A stretch of DNA of 11,852 nucleotides from Acanthaster planci (taxonomy: Eukaryota; Echinodermata; Asteroidea; Valvatida; Acanthasteridae): contig NW_019091503.1 in NCBI RefSeq assembly GCF_001949145.1, forward strand, positions 319,255-331,106. Direction: 5' to 3'. A program made the position numbers and the translations under genes. The notes below the pieces were generated by a model. The model did not search any database. It had not been told where the DNA came from and was given only the letters and a program-made list of their open reading frames with translations. Positions 9,201 through 11,852 of this stretch are shown in pieces; the first letter of the stretch is position 1, and each line of letters opens with the position of its first letter.

Positions 9201-11836
9201 GGAACAGACAATCAAGGCGCCTCCACCACAGCGAGATGACAGTGACGATGACGAGGACAGTGACCGTGAAAACCGTGCGGTTGATATGACAACAGAGATC
9301 CTACAAGAAGCCGAGCGGAGAAAATTGTTCTTGAAATCATTCATCAAGGTTTCGGCTCGCTCCAATCTTTCATTCAAGTAGGTCAAATTTACTATAGAAT
9401 GTAACTTTCACTTGTGAAACAGACCAGAAAATCTTTGTTAGGGGTCAAGTATCTATGACATCTGGACCTTCTTACTGAAAGTGATGGCTTGGCATTCCGG
9501 CATGTTTTTTCTTCTAATTTTTAGGAGATCACGGCACATCTTAACTTACGAAAGTGCTTCGTTGGTAGCAAGATACCTAGCCTCCAAGAGACCATTTTCA
9601 CAGAGTTTTGACATCTACCTAAGCCAAGTAAGTGTCACTTGGTAATAATAATAAATCATAATTTGAAAAGTTATAATGCACCGTTTCCATAAAAATGATC
9701 AAAGGTGTGTGCAGTGGTGCAACTTGAATAGATGAAATTAAACAGGATTAGAATTTAAGTCATGTATTGTCACCGCGCTAGTACCCAAACTGCAGTATGG
9801 GGATTCGTCTGTCCTACCAACCGGAAGAATGAATTTTATCTAGACCTAGCCCCGCTGGCAGACACCTCTAACCATACCTATGCTGTAATAAAGTTAACTA
9901 CCAGACGCGACATTAAAAATTGTAAAAACACAACTGACCTTCATTAAAACTTAAATAAGGAACACTGGATAAAACTGGAAAAAAACAGGTAATGAAGTTT
10001 ACATCAATACAGACAATTATGGTTAAGTATGTTTGCTTCCATGATCTGTTTGAACATAAAATAAGTTCTGAAAGTTCTGTAGAATCTTGAATGACGAGCA
10101 GTTCATGATGGTCAAGATGTGAACAAGCTGTTACAGTTAAGATTTTAGTCGAGACTAAAAGATTTTGGTTCACGTGAGTTTCAATGTGCTGGCTGTGACA
10201 AAGTTTAATGGACTTAAAATGGCAGGATGACTGTCTTGGTGTTGTCCTGGGTAATAAATTGTTCAGTATGCTGCCTTAAATGATTGATTATCCTATTGAA
10301 TTAGATCCTACGAGTTCTGAGTGAGACAGCAGTGGCAGTCAGAACCAAGGCCATGAAGTGTCTGTCTTCAGTTGTAGCGGCTGACCCTTCAGTATTGGCA
10401 AGGGTAAGCAAGCAACTCAAACCTGTTCCTTCTAGACAGTATGTGGATTAAAATTGTTTTTGAGTAAAATGCAATCTAAAAATGATAAATTTGAATAAAA
10501 TCTCTGTCAAATTTGACATTGTCAAATAATCAGGAAAATGCTTAAAAGGATTATACCATAATTGACCTTTGGGTACTAATGTGAACTGCATATTGTGCCC
10601 TCAAGAGTCTAATCGATATGAAGAAGTCTGTGAATAATTTGCTGTAACTGCCTATCATGTTAAGTTGTTTACCACATGATGCAAACTTTATGAGTTGCAT
10701 TCAGTGAGCAGTGTTATCGAATGACTTTGATTTGGATTGGATGTAGGCTGATGTCCAACGTTCTGTGCATTGTCGGTTCATGGATCAGTCTACCAGCGTC
10801 AGGGAAGCAGCGGTGGAATTAGTGGGCAAGTTTGTCTTGATGAAACCTGAGCTCATCAATCGCTACTTCTCCATGTTGATTGAGAGAATACTGGTAAGGA
10901 GGACATTGGTTAGGAATTGCATTAGCAACCGTAAAACGAACAGCCTTAATCTGTGATTAACCATGCGTTAGGCTTAGAAGATTCCCATGTGAATTATTGT
11001 AAGGACATCCTACTGACATCTCCTAACCTTAACCCATGGGTTAAAGTCAAAAGATTCTCAAATGAATCATTGTAAGAAGGACGTCCTCCTGACACCTAAC
11101 CTCAACCGATGGGTTAAAGTCAGAAGATTCTCAAATGAATCATTGTAAGAAGGACGTCCTCCTGACACCTAACCCCAACCTATGGGTTAAAGCAAGAAGA
11201 TTCTTAAATGAACCATTGTAAGGAGGACATCCTACTGACACCTCCTAACCTCAACCCATGGGTTAAAGTCAGAAGATTCTCAGATGAATTATTGTAAGGA
11301 GGACACCTCCTGTCAACTCCTAACCTAGGCTCATAGGTGAAGATGAAGATTTCCACATGAATCATTGTCACCTCTCTATGTCACAATTTACAATCCAGAA
11401 CTGTTTTGGTTTGCAAAAGCAAGGAACTGTTTTGTATCTAGGTTTGACTTTCATATTTTTCCATAACAACACTTGAGTTCCTTTATTGTCTTGGCATCCA
11501 TTGAACACTCTTTGAGTCATTTCAGAAATTCCATGTTAAACACGTGCAGCATAAACCTTTAGAAACTTTAACAGTGCAATTTCCAATTTAGGGTGAATTT
11601 AACACAGTTTTCAACTACTATTAAGAGCATTTGTGTGTAATAGCGACTTTCAATCAAACATTCCTTATGCATATGCATTTACTTGATATTGTTGCCTGCA
11701 GGACACTGGTATCAGTGTTCGTAAACGGGTCATCAAAACCCTACGTGACATCTGTATTGAGCAACCAGACTTTCCCAAGGTGCCTGAGATATGTAACAAG
11801 ATCATCCGAAGAGTCAATGATGAAGAAGGCATTAAG
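40..11836 (+). CDS. NIPBL: Nipped-B-like protein (NIPBL/Scc2 cohesin loader), internal part, 23 joined exons
   Basis: NIPBL/Scc2 acts in the nucleus with Mau2/Scc4 to load cohesin onto chromatin and to stimulate the cohesin ATPase. The joined exons give about 1262 residues: a disordered Pro/Ser/Gln-rich and charged first part (residues 1 to about 510, counted from the window's first codon), then a conserved helical and HEAT-repeat part (about 518 to 1262). The identification rests on long collinear stretches I recognise from vertebrate NIPBL, such as RPLFENFVQDLLS, NKPEWPAAELLLSLLGRLL, LDYLG, RPFSQSFDIYL, STSVREAAVEL and RRVNDEEGIK. All 22 introns are GT-AG and all junction phases agree. Both ends are cut by the window: the N-terminal Mau2-binding part and the C-terminal HEAT repeats are missing. 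The disordered part looks shorter than in human, where the whole protein is about 2800 residues. Exons are listed separately below. No frameshift or in-frame stop was found, so the gene appears intact. Confidence 0.96.
265..663 (+). other. Intron 1 (399 bp)
   Basis: GT-AG intron between the first two exons, ending tttttcaaccag at 663. It is AT-rich with no open frame in phase with either neighbour. I see no RNA gene or clear repeat in it. Confidence 0.85.
664..804 (+). CDS. NIPBL: NIPBL exon 2 of window: Pro/Ser/Thr-rich segment
   Basis: The exon is 141 bp, phase 1 at both ends, and encodes residues 77-122 plus split codons. The product continues the low-complexity region: SPVPTSVNG, then SPATATSPSQPVPTPPPVQ and a short basic/polar tail, AKSRSQLAQPPN. 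The acceptor is caaccag at 663 and the donor is aacg|gtgagg. There is no recognisable fold. It is probably part of the disordered N-terminal half that carries phosphorylation and partner-binding sites in the family. Because length and phase are both multiples of a codon, it could be skipped without changing the frame. Confidence 0.82.
1097..1191 (+). CDS. NIPBL: NIPBL exon 3 of window: AT-hook-like basic segment
   Basis: The exon encodes residues 124-154. After DYVQQPT comes PRGRGRPRKRP (codons 1120-1152), an AT-hook-like motif with the GRP core flanked by Arg/Lys, which in other nuclear proteins inserts into the minor groove of AT-rich DNA. The acceptor is ccttcag at 1096. Two donors are possible and both leave the frame intact. 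One is agg|gtaatt at 1192, used here. The other is tct|gtgagg at 1186, which would shorten the product by two residues (Val-Arg). The exon changes phase from 1 to 0, as required by the next exon. Confidence 0.8.
1120..1152 (+). other. AT-hook-like motif PRGRGRPRKRP within NIPBL exon 3
   Basis: Eleven codons give a GRP core embedded in Arg, Gly, Lys and Pro, matching the general AT-hook pattern seen in HMGA-type proteins. The motif lies in a disordered region, where such hooks normally occur. DNA binding is inferred. Confidence 0.65.
1192..2017 (+). other. Intron 3 (826 bp) carrying a foldback element
   Basis: This is the longest intron in the window. It begins gtaatt and ends catcttttcag at 2017. 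It holds an imperfect inverted repeat at 1425-1594 (listed separately). The rest is AT-rich and shows no coding signal in either strand. A small exon hidden here cannot be excluded, but the frame of its neighbours does not require one. Confidence 0.82.
1425..1594. mobile_element. Foldback (MITE-like) inverted-repeat element in intron
   Basis: The left arm (about 1425-1497) is an imperfect reverse complement of the right arm (about 1518-1594), separated by a spacer of about 20 bp. Shared blocks include ggtgattc against gaatcacc, gcctcca against tggaggtgc, gtttgcaa against ttgcaaac, ggccaatcac against gtgattggcc, and ctgttgac against gtcaacag. There is no open reading frame inside. The size and structure fit a non-autonomous miniature inverted-repeat or foldback element. 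I did not find a convincing target-site duplication, so the ends are approximate. Confidence 0.72.
2018..2783 (+). CDS. NIPBL: NIPBL exon 4 of window: large charged linker exon
   Basis: This is the largest exon (766 bp, residues 155-409), phase 0 to 1. It opens with a Ser/Gln-rich part, then a basic cluster RRKKRK (2147-2164). It continues into QYNIVSSPDTSGSTK and LKLTR (2207-2269), which parallel the YDIISSP...STKLTLRLSR block of vertebrate NIPBL and anchor this exon to the family. The remainder is K/E/P/Q-rich and low complexity, with two sets of in-frame tandem repeats (2342-2384 and 2540-2589). It occupies the place of the very large linker exon of vertebrate NIPBL but is clearly shorter. 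The acceptor is atcttttcag and the donor ggtg|gtaagc. Apart from the conserved block, the segment is probably disordered. Confidence 0.92.
2207..2269 (+). other. Conserved YNIVSSP...STK...LKLTR block in NIPBL linker
   Basis: Residues 218-238 (Tyr-Asn-Ile-Val-Ser-Ser-Pro followed by Ser-Thr-Lys and a basic/hydrophobic alternation ending Leu-Thr-Arg) match a short block I recognise in human NIPBL, YDIISSP followed by STKLTLRLSR. The surrounding sequence is not conserved, so this island is probably a functional linear motif. Its partner is unknown to me. Confidence 0.7.
2342..2384 (+). repeat. In-frame 24-bp period repeat (QPETVL units)
   Basis: The 19-bp string caaccagaaacagtgttga occurs at 2342-2360 and again at 2366-2384, a period of 24 bp or eight codons. 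It encodes QPETVLTA then QPETVLKE, and a weaker third unit, PEQVVKEE, follows. The near identity of the two copies suggests a fairly recent local duplication. Confidence 0.85.
2540..2589 (+). repeat. In-frame 21-bp tandem repeat (NKEVTLP units)
   Basis: Two identical 21-bp units lie at 2540-2560 and 2561-2581, followed by eight bases of a third at 2582-2589. They encode NKEVTLP twice and then NKD. A diverged unit, EVHPLNK, precedes them. The period keeps the reading frame. Confidence 0.9.
2784..3144 (+). other. Intron 4 (361 bp)
   Basis: Starts gtaagc and ends gtttcgcag at 3144. An open frame runs from 2925 into the next exon, but it lacks any resemblance to the family and precedes a good acceptor, so I treat it as intronic. 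Nothing else is visible. Confidence 0.8.
3145..3402 (+). CDS. NIPBL: NIPBL exon 5 of window: HP1-motif-like and acidic segment
   Basis: The exon is 258 bp, phase 1 at both ends, residues 411-495. It carries SQPRILLTKISISEDQVALL, which resembles human PVVVLQKLSLDDVQKLI. In human the PxVxL pentamer there is the docking site for the HP1 chromoshadow domain. Next come a basic run, GRGKKRQRKN, then TDEEWEPAPPP, a Pro/Ser linker and a terminal acidic cluster, ERDEEDDEEE. The acceptor is gtttcgcag|at and the donor gaag|gtatgt. The segment is probably mostly disordered and just precedes the nuclear-localisation-like cluster of the next exon. Confidence 0.9.
3174..3188 (+). other. HP1 chromoshadow-binding-like pentamer PRILL
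   Basis: Residues 420-424 fit the PxVxL motif with Ile replacing Val. The following residues (TKISISEDQ) align with LQKLSLDDV after the human motif, supporting positional conservation. Binding to HP1 is inferred from the human protein. Confidence 0.62.
3657..3722 (+). CDS. NIPBL: NIPBL exon 6 of window: basic, NLS-like microexon
   Basis: A 66-bp exon, phase 1 at both ends. It encodes APKKRLKRDKTPNKK and then ATYLDDD (residues about 496-517). The two basic clusters resemble a nuclear localisation signal and match the place of the Lys-rich stretch (KKKEKQKKRK) just ahead of the conserved domain in human NIPBL. The acceptor is tctattgcag and the donor gacg|gtaagt, which is close to ideal. Its size and phase mean that skipping would keep the frame and remove the basic cluster. 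Confidence 0.9.
3815..3907 (+). CDS. NIPBL: NIPBL exon 7 of window: start of conserved helical body
   Basis: The exon is 93 bp, phase 1 at both ends, residues about 518-548. It encodes ELTESATFKRFHAAMEAVF and then EGSEDMDISVEQ, directly comparable to MDSSTFKRFTASIENIL...EDMDF in human NIPBL. This is where strong family conservation begins. The acceptor is gttgtctacag and the donor caag|gtaggt. The frame stays open past the donor until a stop at 4069; that readthrough is described as a finding. Confidence 0.95.
4137..4252 (+). CDS. NIPBL: NIPBL exon 8 of window: acidic lead and LxxELxSESAKLK helix
   Basis: The exon is 116 bp, phase 1 to 0, residues 549-587. An acidic start, ADDEEETDE, is followed by PELLISKPVLNDL and VSESAKLKSMGVMNQ, matching ELLLGKHQLNEL and GSESAKIKAMGIMDK in human. 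The acceptor reads ttttggagtag|ct and has a modest pyrimidine tract. The only nearby alternative would add an in-frame stop. The donor is ccag|gtaagg. The frame again runs on into the intron to 4459, without family similarity. Confidence 0.94.
4527..4613 (+). CDS. NIPBL: NIPBL exon 9 of window: LVRLLNILERNIRDG helix
   Basis: An 87-bp exon, phase 0 at both ends, giving 29 residues (588-616): IPHEKLVRLLNILERNIRDG then a short polar tail, TKVKPNINH. It corresponds to VKVLNILEKNIQDG in human NIPBL. The acceptor is ttaattacag and the donor cat|gtaagt. It is symmetrical and small, and it lies in the helical lead-in to the HEAT repeats. Confidence 0.94.
4614..5119 (+). other. Intron 9 (506 bp)
   Basis: AT-rich intron from gtaagt to acccatcag. 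The 3' end has a weak pyrimidine tract. No repeat or coding signal stands out. Confidence 0.85.
5120..5348 (+). CDS. NIPBL: NIPBL exon 10 of window: first HEAT-region helices
   Basis: The exon is 229 bp, phase 0 to 1, residues 617-692. It encodes ERLWRELAMERITHSVDSAL, then MPKEVFIEDVIDR, AKFQLQNSIYPEFDPVYRV. Human counterparts are ERLWRDLIMERVTKSADACL, MPKAVYIEDVIER and TKFHLQNTLYPQYDPVYRL. Conservation is high throughout. The ATG at 5162 is internal, not a start: the frame is conserved well upstream of it. The acceptor is acccatcag and the donor aaga|gtaagt. The region forms the N-terminal part of the helical hook that contacts cohesin subunits in the family. Confidence 0.96.
5349..5785 (+). 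other. Intron 10 (437 bp)
   Basis: AT-rich intron, gtaagt to atttttcag. It contains a short GT run near 5548 and a small perfect hairpin (caattttt and aaaaattg around 5461). No coding signal. Confidence 0.85.
5786..5940 (+). CDS. NIPBL: NIPBL exon 11 of window: basic linker and HEAT helix
   Basis: The exon is 155 bp, phase 1 to 0, residues 693-744. A basic linker, MKMKRARAHGSSEKS, is followed by IIALYNKLCVLVANLGELLD and IQILTDSTVLL. Human has KAKRAKCSTHKQ, VMLYNKVCDIVSSLSELLE and IQLLTDTTIL at the same place. The acceptor is tatttttcag and the donor actg|gtacat. The basic KRAR patch is conserved in character. Confidence 0.96.
6172..6252 (+). CDS. NIPBL: NIPBL exon 12 of window: VSSIGTAPFFVENISELQL
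   Basis: An 81-bp symmetrical exon (phase 0, residues 745-771) encoding VSSIGTAPFFVENISELQL and SAMKLIST. It matches VSSMGITPFFVENVSELQL and CAIKLVTA in human almost residue for residue. The acceptor is ctcatttcaag|gt and the donor aacg|gtaaat. Confidence 0.96.
6493..6593 (+). CDS. NIPBL: NIPBL exon 13 of window: FSKYEKHRQLILEDIFASLA
   Basis: The exon is 101 bp, phase 0 to 2, residues 772-804. It encodes VFSKYEKHRQLILEDIF and ASLARLPSSKKNLRNF, nearly the same as VFSRYEKHRQLILEEIF and TSLARLPTSKRSLRNF in human. This is one of the most conserved segments of NIPBL and part of a HEAT repeat. The acceptor is tgatgacag and the donor tcag|gtgggt. Confidence 0.97.
6715..6877 (+). CDS. NIPBL: NIPBL exon 14 of window: HEAT helix and acidic loop
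   Basis: The exon is 163 bp, phase 2 to 0, residues 805-859. The helix VQMVTALVLQLIQCVVVLP matches IQMVTALVLQLIQCVVHLP in human. It is followed by a loop rich in Asp, Glu, Ser and Tyr (codons 6800-6859) that is longer and more acidic than the human counterpart, and ends LKKSRE. The acceptor is tttctgcag|g and the donor gag|gtatga. The loop is probably a surface insertion between HEAT helices. Confidence 0.95.
6878..7179 (+). other. Intron 14 (302 bp)
   Basis: gtatga to gtattacag. It holds several short direct repeats of a tagttxxtgactagt type around 7010-7050, but no coding signal or clear element. Confidence 0.82.
7180..7262 (+). CDS. NIPBL: NIPBL exon 15 of window: TYETAVRTGQNFLSVFLKK
   Basis: An 83-bp exon, phase 0 to 2, residues 860-886 and a split Lys. 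It encodes VDKDVLIINTYETAVRTGQ and NFLSVFLKK, aligned with IDQDVVITNSYETAMRTAQ and NFLSIFLKK in human NIPBL. The acceptor is tgtattacag and the donor agaa|gtaagt. Confidence 0.96.
7491..7620 (+). CDS. NIPBL: NIPBL exon 16 of window: EDYRPLFENFVQDLL, NKPEWPAAELLLSLLG
   Basis: A 130-bp exon, phase 2 to 0, residues 887-930. CVSRDEEDYRPLFENFVQDL and NKPEWPAAELLLSLLGRLL are practically identical to the vertebrate sequence, so this exon alone identifies the gene. The acceptor is tttgaacag and the donor actg|gtaagt. It lies in the central HEAT array. Confidence 0.98.
7621..7937 (+). other. Intron 16 (317 bp)
   Basis: gtaagt to gaatatgtag. I see no repeat, coding or RNA signal in it. Confidence 0.85.
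7938..8081 (+). CDS. NIPBL: NIPBL exon 17 of window: HQFSNRSNDMTMRVSSLDYLG
   Basis: A 144-bp symmetrical exon (phase 0, residues 931-978). It encodes MHQFSNRSNDMTMRVSSLDY, then ASRLRKHAVSSYMDQG and TLDTIVTQ. Human has VHQFSNKSTEMALRVASLDY and AARLRKDAVTSKMDQG. The ATG at 7938 is the first codon of the exon, not a translation start. The acceptor is gaatatgtag and the donor actcag|gtaaga. Confidence 0.97.
8176..8261. repeat. Interleaved inverted repeats (A-B-A'-B' order)
   Basis: A perfect 19-bp inverted repeat pairs 8176-8194 (ttaaccctaacactcctca) with 8216-8234 across a 21-bp spacer. The spacer and its right edge (8194-8220) are themselves the reverse complement, with a few gaps, of 8239-8261 (cctcagcctccaacatgtg plus aatt). 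The order of arms is therefore A-B-A'-B', and the two helices compete at 8216-8220. Whether it is a nested transposon remnant or has a structural role is not decidable here. Confidence 0.82.
8498..8614. mobile_element. Foldback (MITE-like) element of about 117 bp
   Basis: The left arm 8498-8543 and right arm 8563-8614 are imperfect reverse complements around a spacer of about 19 bp. Matching blocks are gaatcacttggct against agccaagtgattc, gaaattacac-like against gtgtaatttc, and ctatgg against ccatag. The right arm carries about six extra bases near its outer end (between gattc and the outer ggac). No reading frame lies inside. It resembles a non-autonomous inverted-repeat element; no clear target duplication was seen. 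Confidence 0.75.
8673..8810 (+). CDS. NIPBL: NIPBL exon 18 of window: acidic loop and QNLQQAMLDYL helix
   Basis: A 138-bp symmetrical exon (phase 0, residues 979-1024). A polar, acidic loop (SGDENDSKDSDQTD) precedes the helix YIQNLQQAMLDYLSYN and then SQNDPAIL. Human has a shorter loop, SGGEDE, before IQQLQKALLDYLDEN and TETDPSLV. The helix identifies it; the loop is an expansion relative to human. The acceptor is tcttaacag and the donor attg|gtaagt. Confidence 0.94.
8811..9147 (+). other. Intron 18 (337 bp)
   Basis: gtaagt to tttatgcag. AT-rich with nothing recognisable. Confidence 0.85.
9148..9377 (+). CDS. NIPBL: NIPBL exon 19 of window: ARHFLVAQWYRDTT, acidic loop, AERRKLFLKSFIK
   Basis: The exon is 230 bp, phase 0 to 2, residues 1025-1100. 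It encodes FARHFLVAQWYRDTTAEVEQ, an acidic loop, DDSDDDEDSD (9235-9264), and ILQEAERRKLFLKSFIK. Human counterparts are SRKFYIAQWFRDTTLETEK and IMHRAENRKKFLRSIIK. The loop replaces a less acidic human linker. The acceptor is atttatgcag and the donor tcaa|gtaggt. Confidence 0.96.
9525..9627 (+). CDS. NIPBL: NIPBL exon 20 of window: VARYLASKRPFSQSFDIYLSQ
   Basis: A 103-bp exon, phase 2 to 0, residues 1101-1135. SRHILTYESASLVARYLAS and KRPFSQSFDIYLSQ match the vertebrate CLIVRYLASMRPFAQSFDIYLTQ. The acceptor is ctaatttttag and the donor gccaa|gtaagt. It leads directly into the cohesin-associated HEAT segment of the next two exons. Confidence 0.97.
9628..10304 (+). other. Intron 20 (677 bp)
   Basis: gtaagt to attgaattag. 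A less AT-rich patch at about 9765-9900 has a 61-codon open frame with no similarity I recognise. A near-perfect 18-bp palindrome, ttttagtcgagactaaaa, sits at 10143-10160. Otherwise I see nothing. Confidence 0.82.
10305..10403 (+). CDS. NIPBL: NIPBL exon 21 of window: ILRVLSETAVAVRTKAMKCL
   Basis: A 99-bp symmetrical exon (phase 0, residues 1136-1168) encoding ILRVLSETAVAVRTKAMKCL and SSVVAADPSVLAR. It matches ILRVLGENAIAVRTKAMKCL and SEVVAVDPSILAR in human. It forms the first half of the HEAT repeat associated with sister-chromatid cohesion (the Cohesin_HEAT family). The acceptor is ttgaattag and the donor aagg|gtaagc. Confidence 0.97.
10404..10746 (+). other. Intron 21 (343 bp)
   Basis: gtaagc to ggatgtag. 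AT-rich; no element or coding signal seen. Confidence 0.85.
10747..10893 (+). CDS. NIPBL: NIPBL exon 22 of window: MDQSTSVREAAVELVGKFV
   Basis: A 147-bp symmetrical exon (phase 0, residues 1169-1217). It encodes ADVQRSVHCRFMDQSTSVRE, AAVELVGKFVLMKPELI and NRYFSMLIERIL. Human has MQRGVHGRLMDNSTSVRE, AAVELLGRFVLCRPQLA and EQYYDMLIERIL. It is the second half of the Cohesin_HEAT repeat, one of the best conserved parts of Scc2 proteins. The acceptor is ggatgtag and the donor actg|gtaagg. Confidence 0.97.
10894..11701 (+). other. Intron 22 (808 bp) carrying a minisatellite
   Basis: gtaagg to ttgcctgcag. Roughly half is a tandem array of 73-76-bp units (10977-11373, listed separately). The remaining part, 11374-11690, is AT-rich and shows nothing recognisable. 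Confidence 0.85.
10977..11373. repeat. Minisatellite of about 73-bp units with internal palindromes
   Basis: Units begin gaagatt (aaagatt in the second) at about 10977, 11050, 11123, 11196, 11272 and 11345, giving periods of 73, 73, 73, 76 and 73 bp. The last unit is partial, and a decayed piece precedes the first. Units 2 and 3 are nearly identical; the outer ones have diverged. Each unit carries a palindrome around atgggtt (perfect in unit 1, ttaacccatgggttaa at 11029-11044) and another around ggacrtcc (aggacgtcct in units 2 and 3). Confidence 0.9.
11702..11836 (+). CDS. NIPBL: NIPBL exon 23 of window: ISVRKRVIKTLRDICIEQP
   Basis: A 135-bp exon, phase 0, residues 1218-1262. It encodes DTGISVRKRVIKTLRDICIE, QPDFPKVPEICNKIIRR and VNDEEGIK, matching DTGISVRKRVIKILRDICIE, QPTFPKITEMCVKMIRR and VNDEEGIK in human NIPBL. 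The acceptor is gcctgcag and the donor taag|gtagga. The gene continues beyond the window; the next expected residues are the KLVNETFQ-like HEAT helix. Confidence 0.97.
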
Positions 11837-11852
11837 GTAGGAACCTGAAGGC

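Noticed and set aside
9762-9947. 61-codon open frame in intron 20, considered as a transposon relic
   Set aside because: No transposase, reverse transcriptase or other motif is visible, and there are no flanking repeats.
11631-11840. Open frame overlapping the last exon
   Set aside because: It is in a different frame from the conserved NIPBL sequence at 11702-11836.
1-11852. tRNA, rRNA, CRISPR array or bacterial operon signals
   Set aside because: I found no cloverleaf, rRNA-like block or spaced direct-repeat array, and the whole window is explained by one spliced animal gene.

Overview
The window looks like a stretch of nuclear DNA from an animal, most likely a marine or other invertebrate. 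It carries the middle of one large, intron-rich gene on the + strand. The product is recognisable as Nipped-B-like protein (NIPBL, the Scc2 cohesin loader). I can place 23 coding exons between 40 and 11836. They total 3785 coding bases, about 1262 residues, and are separated by 22 introns of about 120 to 830 bp. Every intron is GT-AG, and every junction keeps the reading frame. The gene enters the window already in the coding sequence (exon 1 here starts in phase 1) and leaves it still coding (last donor at 11837). The promoter, true start codon, Mau2-binding N terminus, last HEAT repeats and Nipped-B C-terminal region are therefore outside. The species cannot be fixed from this sequence. Compact introns, foldback elements and protein similarity to vertebrate NIPBL fit an invertebrate deuterostome or similar animal, but that is a weak inference.

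Layout. Positions 40-1191 encode a Pro/Ser/Gln-rich disordered segment ending in an AT-hook-like stretch. Positions 2018-2783 form one large exon for a charged, low-complexity linker. It holds a conserved YxIxSSP...STKxxLKLxR block and two sets of in-frame tandem repeats. Positions 3145-3722 encode an HP1-binding-like pentamer (PRILL), an acidic run and a basic, NLS-like cluster. From 3815 onward (TFKRF...EDMD) the protein enters the conserved alpha-helical body and then the HEAT-repeat hook, which continues to the right edge. Similarity to vertebrate NIPBL is high here and almost collinear.

The introns hold most of the unusual DNA: an imperfect foldback of about 170 bp at 1425-1594, an interleaved double inverted repeat at 8176-8261, a second foldback of about 117 bp at 8498-8614, and a minisatellite of about 73-bp units with internal palindromes at 10977-11373. 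One intron (3908-4136) stays open in the exon's frame for 54 codons and spells a LIM-like Cys/His pattern before its stop.

I see no second gene, tRNA, rRNA, CRISPR array or bacterial-type operon. The gene itself is an ordinary conserved housekeeping gene. The items worth a second look are the regulatory-region-like protein motifs and the intronic repeats.
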